Assembly: GCF_002234405.1 (NCBI RefSeq)
Contig: NZ_NMQT01000036.1
Coordinates: 1 to 44,287, forward strand
DNA length: 44,287 nucleotides
Reading direction: 5' to 3'
DNA from: Amycolatopsis thailandensis
GTDB taxonomy: Bacteria; Actinomycetota; Actinomycetes; Mycobacteriales; Pseudonocardiaceae
In this document: positions 41,351 through 44,287 of the stretch, piece after piece
Numbering within the stretch: the first letter of the stretch is position 1
How the letters are laid out: each line of letters opens with the position of its first letter
Notes under the pieces: generated by a model
Seen by the model: only the letters and a program-made list of their open reading frames with translations
Databases searched by the model: none
Told to the model about the DNA's origin: nothing
Made by a program: the position numbers and the translations under genes

Positions 41351-41953
41351 ATGGGGAACGAGCGACCGCGTTACTGGTTTCCGCTGGCGTTGCTGGGATT
41401 CGCCCAGCTGGTGGTGGTGGCCTCGTCCGTCGGCACCGGCCCGCCCGGGGGATGGTTCGCCTACGCGCCCGACCCCGGCCCGGGCCTGTATCAAGGGCTC
41501 TATGGCGTGGAGATGAGCCGCGCGACCGCGACCGCGATCGACCTGTCGTTCTCCGGCTTCGGCCGGAACGACGGCTGGCTGTTCGCCGTCCTCGCGGTCT
41601 ACCTCGGCACAGTGCTGTTCTACGCGATCCGGGCGAAGACCACGCCGTGGTGGAAGGTCGCCCTGATCGCAGTCGGGGGAATGGTCGCGATCCCGCTGGC
41701 GGATCTGGTCGGTTTCTGGGAATTCGAAATCGACGGCGACGCGCGGAGCGCGATCCTTCTGACACTGGGCCTGGTCGCGCTCGCCTGGCTGGACCGCAGC
41801 GTGCTCGTACTGGTGGTGGCCGCGGCGTTCGTGCTCTGCGCCGTCGTGCTCGCGCGGGGGCAGCTCGCGCTGGTGCTGTCTTCGCTGGTCGCGCTCGCCG
41901 GGGCGTTCGCGGCACTGCTGAGCAGGCCGAAGGCGGCCGCCGAGGAGACCTGA
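41351..41953 (+). CDS. Membrane protein of unknown function, five or six helices
   Basis: 200 residues from ATG 41351. TACCCT ends 8 nt before the ATG, so it is probably leaderless. Hydrophobic helices lie at about 8-28, 72-92, 100-118, 130-147 and 150-190 (two). The extracellular loop at 30-70 is Gly/Pro/Tyr-rich. I recognise no family. Codirectional with the aminotransferase and lspA; 24 bp separate it from lspA. Confidence 0.82.
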   Translation: MGNERPRYWFPLALLGFAQLVVVASSVGTGPPGGWFAYAPDPGPGLYQGLYGVEMSRATATAIDLSFSGFGRNDGWLFAVLAVYLGTVLFYAIRAKTTPWWKVALIAVGGMVAIPLADLVGFWEFEIDGDARSAILLTLGLVALAWLDRSVLVLVVAAAFVLCAVVLARGQLALVLSSLVALAGAFAALLSRPKAAAEET

Positions 41954-41977
41954 GCACGCTCCGTGGACAATGGGGGA

Positions 41978-42541
41978 GTGAGCACAGAGCCCGAAACCGC
42001 GCCACCGGCGCCGCCGCTGCCCAAAAAGCGCGTCGCCGTCGTGTTCGTCGTCGCCGCGGTGCTGTGGGGGATCGACCTCCTCACCAAGCAGATCGCCGTG
42101 TCGACGCTGGAGGGCAAGCAGCCGGTCGAGTTCCTCGGCGGGCTGGTGTACTTCCAGCTGGTGCGCAACCCCGGTGCCGCCTTCTCGATGGCGACCGGGC
42201 TGACCTGGGTGCTCGCGCTGGTCGCGGTCGTGGTCGTGGTCGCCATCGTCTGGCTGGCCCGGCGGCTGCGTTCGGTCGGCTGGGCGATCGGCCTCGGCCT
42301 GGTGCTGGCCGGCGCGCTCGGCAACCTGACCGACCGGATCTTCCGCGCCCCCGGCCCGCTCCAGGGGCACGTGGTCGACATGATCTCCGCGTTCGCGCCG
42401 AACGGGCAGGGCTGGGCGATCTTCAACGTCGCCGACTCCGCGATCTGCGTCGGCGGTGTGCTCATCGTGATCCTCTCCTTGCTGGGCAAGGACTACGACG
42501 GATCGTCTACGAAGGACAAGAAGAAGGCGGCGAGCGAATGA
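41978..42541 (+). CDS. lspA: Lipoprotein signal peptidase (signal peptidase II)
   Basis: 187 residues from GTG 41978. GACAAT lies just upstream, fitting a leaderless transcript; GTG 41963 in frame is less likely. Four transmembrane helices, with the catalytic aspartates D119 (GNLTDR) and D153 (NVADSA), and the family segments DLLTKQ and [10 protein letters not shown]. It cuts prolipoprotein signal peptides before the lipidated cysteine. It overlaps the pseudouridine synthase by ATGA, the conserved lspA-rluD order. Confidence 0.95.
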   Translation: MSTEPETAPPAPPLPKKRVAVVFVVAAVLWGIDLLTKQIAVSTLEGKQPVEFLGGLVYFQLVRNPGAAFSMATGLTWVLALVAVVVVVAIVWLARRLRSVGWAIGLGLVLAGALGNLTDRIFRAPGPLQGHVVDMISAFAPNGQGWAIFNVADSAICVGGVLIVILSLLGKDYDGSSTKDKKKAASE

Positions 42542-43464
42542 GCGCGCGGATGTTGCCCGTTCCCGACGGGCTCGACGGCATGCGCGTCGACGCGGGATTG
42601 GCGAAACTGCTGGGACTTTCCCGCACTGTCGTGGCGGAACTGGCCGAATCCGGCGAGATCTTCCTCGACGGCAGACCTGCCGGAAAGTCGGACCGGCTGT
42701 CCGCCGGCGGGCTGCTCGAAGTGACGCTGCCCGATCCGGCCTCGGCGATCGAAGTGGTCGCGGAACCCGTCGAGGGCATGAAGATCCTGCACGACGACGA
42801 CGACATCGTGGTGATCGCGAAGCCAGTCGGTGTCGCCGTGCACCCGAGCCCCGGCTGGACCGGCCCGACCGTCGTCGGCGGGCTCGCCGCCGCCGGGTTG
42901 CGGATCGCGACGTCGGGCGCGGCCGAACGCCAGGGCGTCGTGCACCGGCTGGACGCCGGCACCACCGGCGTGATGGTCGTCGCGAAGAGCGAGCACGCGT
43001 ACACCGTGCTGAAGCGGGCGTTCAAGGAACGCACCGTCGACAAGGGCTACCACGCCATCGTCCAGGGCCACCCGGACCCGACGCGCGGCACCATCGACGC
43101 GCCGATCGACCGGCATCCCCGGCACGACTACAAGTTCGCCGTCGTCCAGGGCGGGCGGCCCAGCGTCACGCACTACGAGGTCGTCGAGGCCTTCCGTGCC
43201 GCGTCGCTGGCCAAGATCAAACTGGAGACCGGCCGCACGCACCAGATCCGCGTGCACTTCTCGGCGCTCAAGCACCCGTGCGTCGGCGACCTCACCTACG
43301 GCGCCGACCCGGTGCTCGCGCGCAAGCTGGGGCTTTCGCGGCAGTGGCTGCACGCGAAGACGCTCGGCTTCGCGCATCCGTCGGACGGGCGCTGGGTCGA
43401 GTTCGAGTCGGAGTACCCGGACGACCTGGCGAACGCCCTGCGGATCCTGCAGGACGAGAACTAG
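42538..43464 (+). CDS. rluD: RluA-family 23S rRNA/tRNA pseudouridine synthase (RluD-like)
   Basis: 308 residues; ATG overlaps the lspA stop. An N-terminal S4-like domain (about 12-70: [21 protein letters not shown]) precedes the catalytic domain. The catalytic Asp is D139 in [18 protein letters not shown] is the conserved third motif. It isomerises uridine to pseudouridine in structural RNA; the exact site is inferred from the RluD-like length and location. A stem-loop lies 6 nt after the stop. Confidence 0.93.
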   Translation: MSARMLPVPDGLDGMRVDAGLAKLLGLSRTVVAELAESGEIFLDGRPAGKSDRLSAGGLLEVTLPDPASAIEVVAEPVEGMKILHDDDDIVVIAKPVGVAVHPSPGWTGPTVVGGLAAAGLRIATSGAAERQGVVHRLDAGTTGVMVVAKSEHAYTVLKRAFKERTVDKGYHAIVQGHPDPTRGTIDAPIDRHPRHDYKFAVVQGGRPSVTHYEVVEAFRAASLAKIKLETGRTHQIRVHFSALKHPCVGDLTYGADPVLARKLGLSRQWLHAKTLGFAHPSDGRWVEFESEYPDDLANALRILQDEN

Positions 43465-43469
43465 CTGCT

Positions 43470-43493
43470 GCGCATTTAATCCTCTGAATGCGC
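43470..43493 (+). terminator. Stem-loop after the pseudouridine synthase gene
   Basis: GCGCATT (43470-43476) pairs with AATGCGC (43487-43493) across a 10-nt loop, 6 nt after the stop. Moderate strength. Confidence 0.6.
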
Positions 43494-43505
43494 TCTTGGT
43501 CTACT

Positions 43506-43595
43506 CGCGGCGGCGCGGTGCCGAGTACATGAAGGCCCCCTTGCTTGCGCCTGGCTCCGTGAAGGACCCCTTCCTGTACTTGGAGCGCCGCCGCG
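43506..43595. repeat. Long imperfect palindrome with two embedded GAAGG cores
   Basis: CGCGGCGGCGC (43506-43516) and GCGCCGCCGCG (43585-43595) are perfect; AGTACA (43524-43529) pairs with TGTACT (43575-43580), GAAGG (43531-43535) with CCTTC (43569-43573). Inside lie GAAGGCCCCCTTG and GAAGGACCCCTTC, direct copies of the family core. Confidence 0.75.
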
Positions 43596-43607
43596 AAGGG
43601 GGCGGTC

Positions 43608-43658
43608 GTCCGTGAAGGACTCCTTGAGGGACCTAGGGTCCGTGAAGGGCCCCTTCAC
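43608..43658. repeat. Composite repeat: R1-like arm, GGACC-TAG-GGTCC dyad, and GTGAAGGGCCCCTTCAC palindrome
   Basis: 43608-43632 equals the left arm at 231-255 with one change (24 of 25). Next come GGACCTAGGGTCC (43629-43641) and the perfect 17-nt palindrome at 43642-43658. GTCCGTGAAGG is directly repeated at 43608, 43638 and 43712. Confidence 0.8.
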
Positions 43659-43666
43659 TACCATGA

Positions 43667-43693
43667 GGGTAGGGAAGGAGGCCTTCACTACCC
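43667..43693. repeat. GAAGG-core hairpin with GGGTAG/CTACCC flanks
   Basis: GGGTAG (43667-43672) pairs with CTACCC (43688-43693, the last base of each loosely placed) and GAAGG (43674-43678) with CCTTC (43682-43686); loop AGG. Confidence 0.65.
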
Positions 43694-43710
43694 TTGCCCG
43701 CTGCCAGCGC

Positions 43711-43737
43711 AGTCCGTGAAGGACCCCTTCACGTACT
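43711..43737. repeat. GAAGG-core palindrome next to the minus-strand gene end
   Basis: Arms 43711-43722 and 43726-43737 match at 11 of 12 positions, loop ACC. It ends 14 nt before the stop codon of the minus-strand gene and may terminate it. Confidence 0.75.
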
Positions 43738-43750
43738 TGAAACGCGGGAA

Positions 43751-44287
43751 TCAGTCGTCGATCGACCAGGTCAGGGTGCGTTCGTCCGGTTCTGGCCGCG
43801 GAGACCAGCGCACGGCGACCACGCGGGTGGCGTCCGGCAGCACGTAGACGGTGTGCCCGCCGAGCGTCTCGCCCGGCCGGACGCCGATCTTGTGCGGCGG
43901 CCGCGAGGTGAGGGAGACCGGCGCCTTCGCGATCGGCTTGCCGTCCGCGGTGAGCAGTTCGAGATAGTTGTCCGGCAGCGACACGAACGGGATGTTTCCG
44001 CGGTTGGTGATCTCGGTGTGCACCACGACCGACCGTTCCCCGGCCTCCAGCGAGTAGCCCGCCGCGCTGAACAGGTAGTCCGCCGGGTCCTGGACCTCGA
44101 GCAACTGGACGGTGAGCTGCTCGCCCTCCAGCCCCTGGGTCTCCATGACGTCGCCGGTCTTGCCCTTCTTGCCCTCGGGGACCTGCCGCGGCGCGGGCTG
44201 CTCGTCGCCGCGGGCCCAGGACGCGGTCTGCGGGACGCCCCAGGTGCTGATCACCGGGTCGGCGGGCGCGGGCGGCGGCGCGAACTG
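43751..44287 (-). CDS. DUF4352-like extracytoplasmic protein, 5' end outside the window
   Basis: The stop is at 43751-43753 and the frame stays open to the window edge; the internal GTG at 44254 is unlikely to be the true start because the upstream codons (QFAPPPAPADP) read well. The visible 178 residues have a Pro/Ala-rich lead, a basic patch GKKGKTG, then a beta-sandwich domain with VVVHTEITNRGNIPF and GGHTVYVLP, typical of DUF4352 and related immunoglobulin-like domains of secreted or lipid-anchored proteins. Most likely the N-terminus outside the window carries a signal or membrane anchor. Function unknown. Confidence 0.8.
   Translation of the reverse strand, partial: QFAPPPAPADPVISTWGVPQTASWARGDEQPAPRQVPEGKKGKTGDVMETQGLEGEQLTVQLLEVQDPADYLFSAAGYSLEAGERSVVVHTEITNRGNIPFVSLPDNYLELLTADGKPIAKAPVSLTSRPPHKIGVRPGETLGGHTVYVLPDATRVVAVRWSPRPEPDERTLTWSIDD

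Noticed and set aside
43506..43737. Possible CRISPR array from repeated GAAGG units
   Set aside because: Units differ in length and orientation and there are no regular spacers or cas genes.

Overview
The window is very GC-rich DNA with strong third-position GC bias, many GTG and leaderless starts, a mycobacterial-type DivIVA (Wag31), an ileS T-box with a short stem I, a SAM-IV-type riboswitch and a SigK/RskA locus. This points to a mycelial actinobacterium of the Pseudonocardiales, most likely Amycolatopsis or a close relative. That assignment is inference from gene content and synteny; no search was run.

Layout. 1-2.4 kb: the end of an upstream gene, then two minus-strand oxidoreductases (a DapB-like dehydrogenase and an SDR). 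2.7-8.8 kb: gltB-gltD, glutamate synthase. 9-13.4 kb: a secreted S33 peptidase, a small membrane protein, a secreted trypsin-like protease and class II DAHP synthase. 13.6-15.6 kb: a WS/DGAT acyltransferase and a DinB-like protein. 15.6-21.2 kb: a SigK stress/lipid locus, with a cyclopropane-fatty-acid-synthase-type methyltransferase and DUF1295 on one strand and an FAD oxidoreductase, DUF1365, sigK and rskA on the other. They diverge from a 96-bp region holding two back-to-back SigK-like promoters, each followed after exactly 7 nt by a start codon. 21.4-26.3 kb: the division/growth cluster ftsZ-pgeF-yggS-sepF-yggT-wag31. 26.3-29 kb: small membrane proteins and a FUSC-family transporter. 29-31.3 kb: an accessory patch with a DUF222/HNH endonuclease and an Imm21 immunity gene broken by two frameshifts. 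31.3-34.7 kb: T-box and ileS. 35-39.7 kb: a penicillin-binding transpeptidase, an HTH regulator, a K+/H+ antiporter and a secreted M23 peptidase. 39.8-43.5 kb: SAM-IV riboswitch with a class V aminotransferase, a membrane protein, lspA and an RluA-type pseudouridine synthase. 43.75 kb to the end: a partial minus-strand DUF4352-like protein.

The most unusual non-coding feature is a family of long, nearly perfect intergenic inverted repeats (at 231, 327, 8828, 13383, 22745, 34758, and a cluster at 43506-43737). Most arms are themselves quasi-palindromes with a GAAGG...CCTTC or GGGGTCCCC core, so each element can form either one long hairpin or two short ones. They sit in gene ends and operon gaps, so a terminator role is possible. 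The perfection of the arms, the shared decamer TCCGTGAAGG and the local clustering suggest a dispersed repeat family.

How the genes work together: GltBD and DAHP synthase feed amino acid metabolism; FtsZ, SepF and Wag31 build septum and pole, with the PBP and M23 enzymes acting on the wall; SigK/RskA probably controls the neighbouring lipid-modification genes; riboswitches tie ileS and the aminotransferase to tRNA-Ile charging and SAM level.
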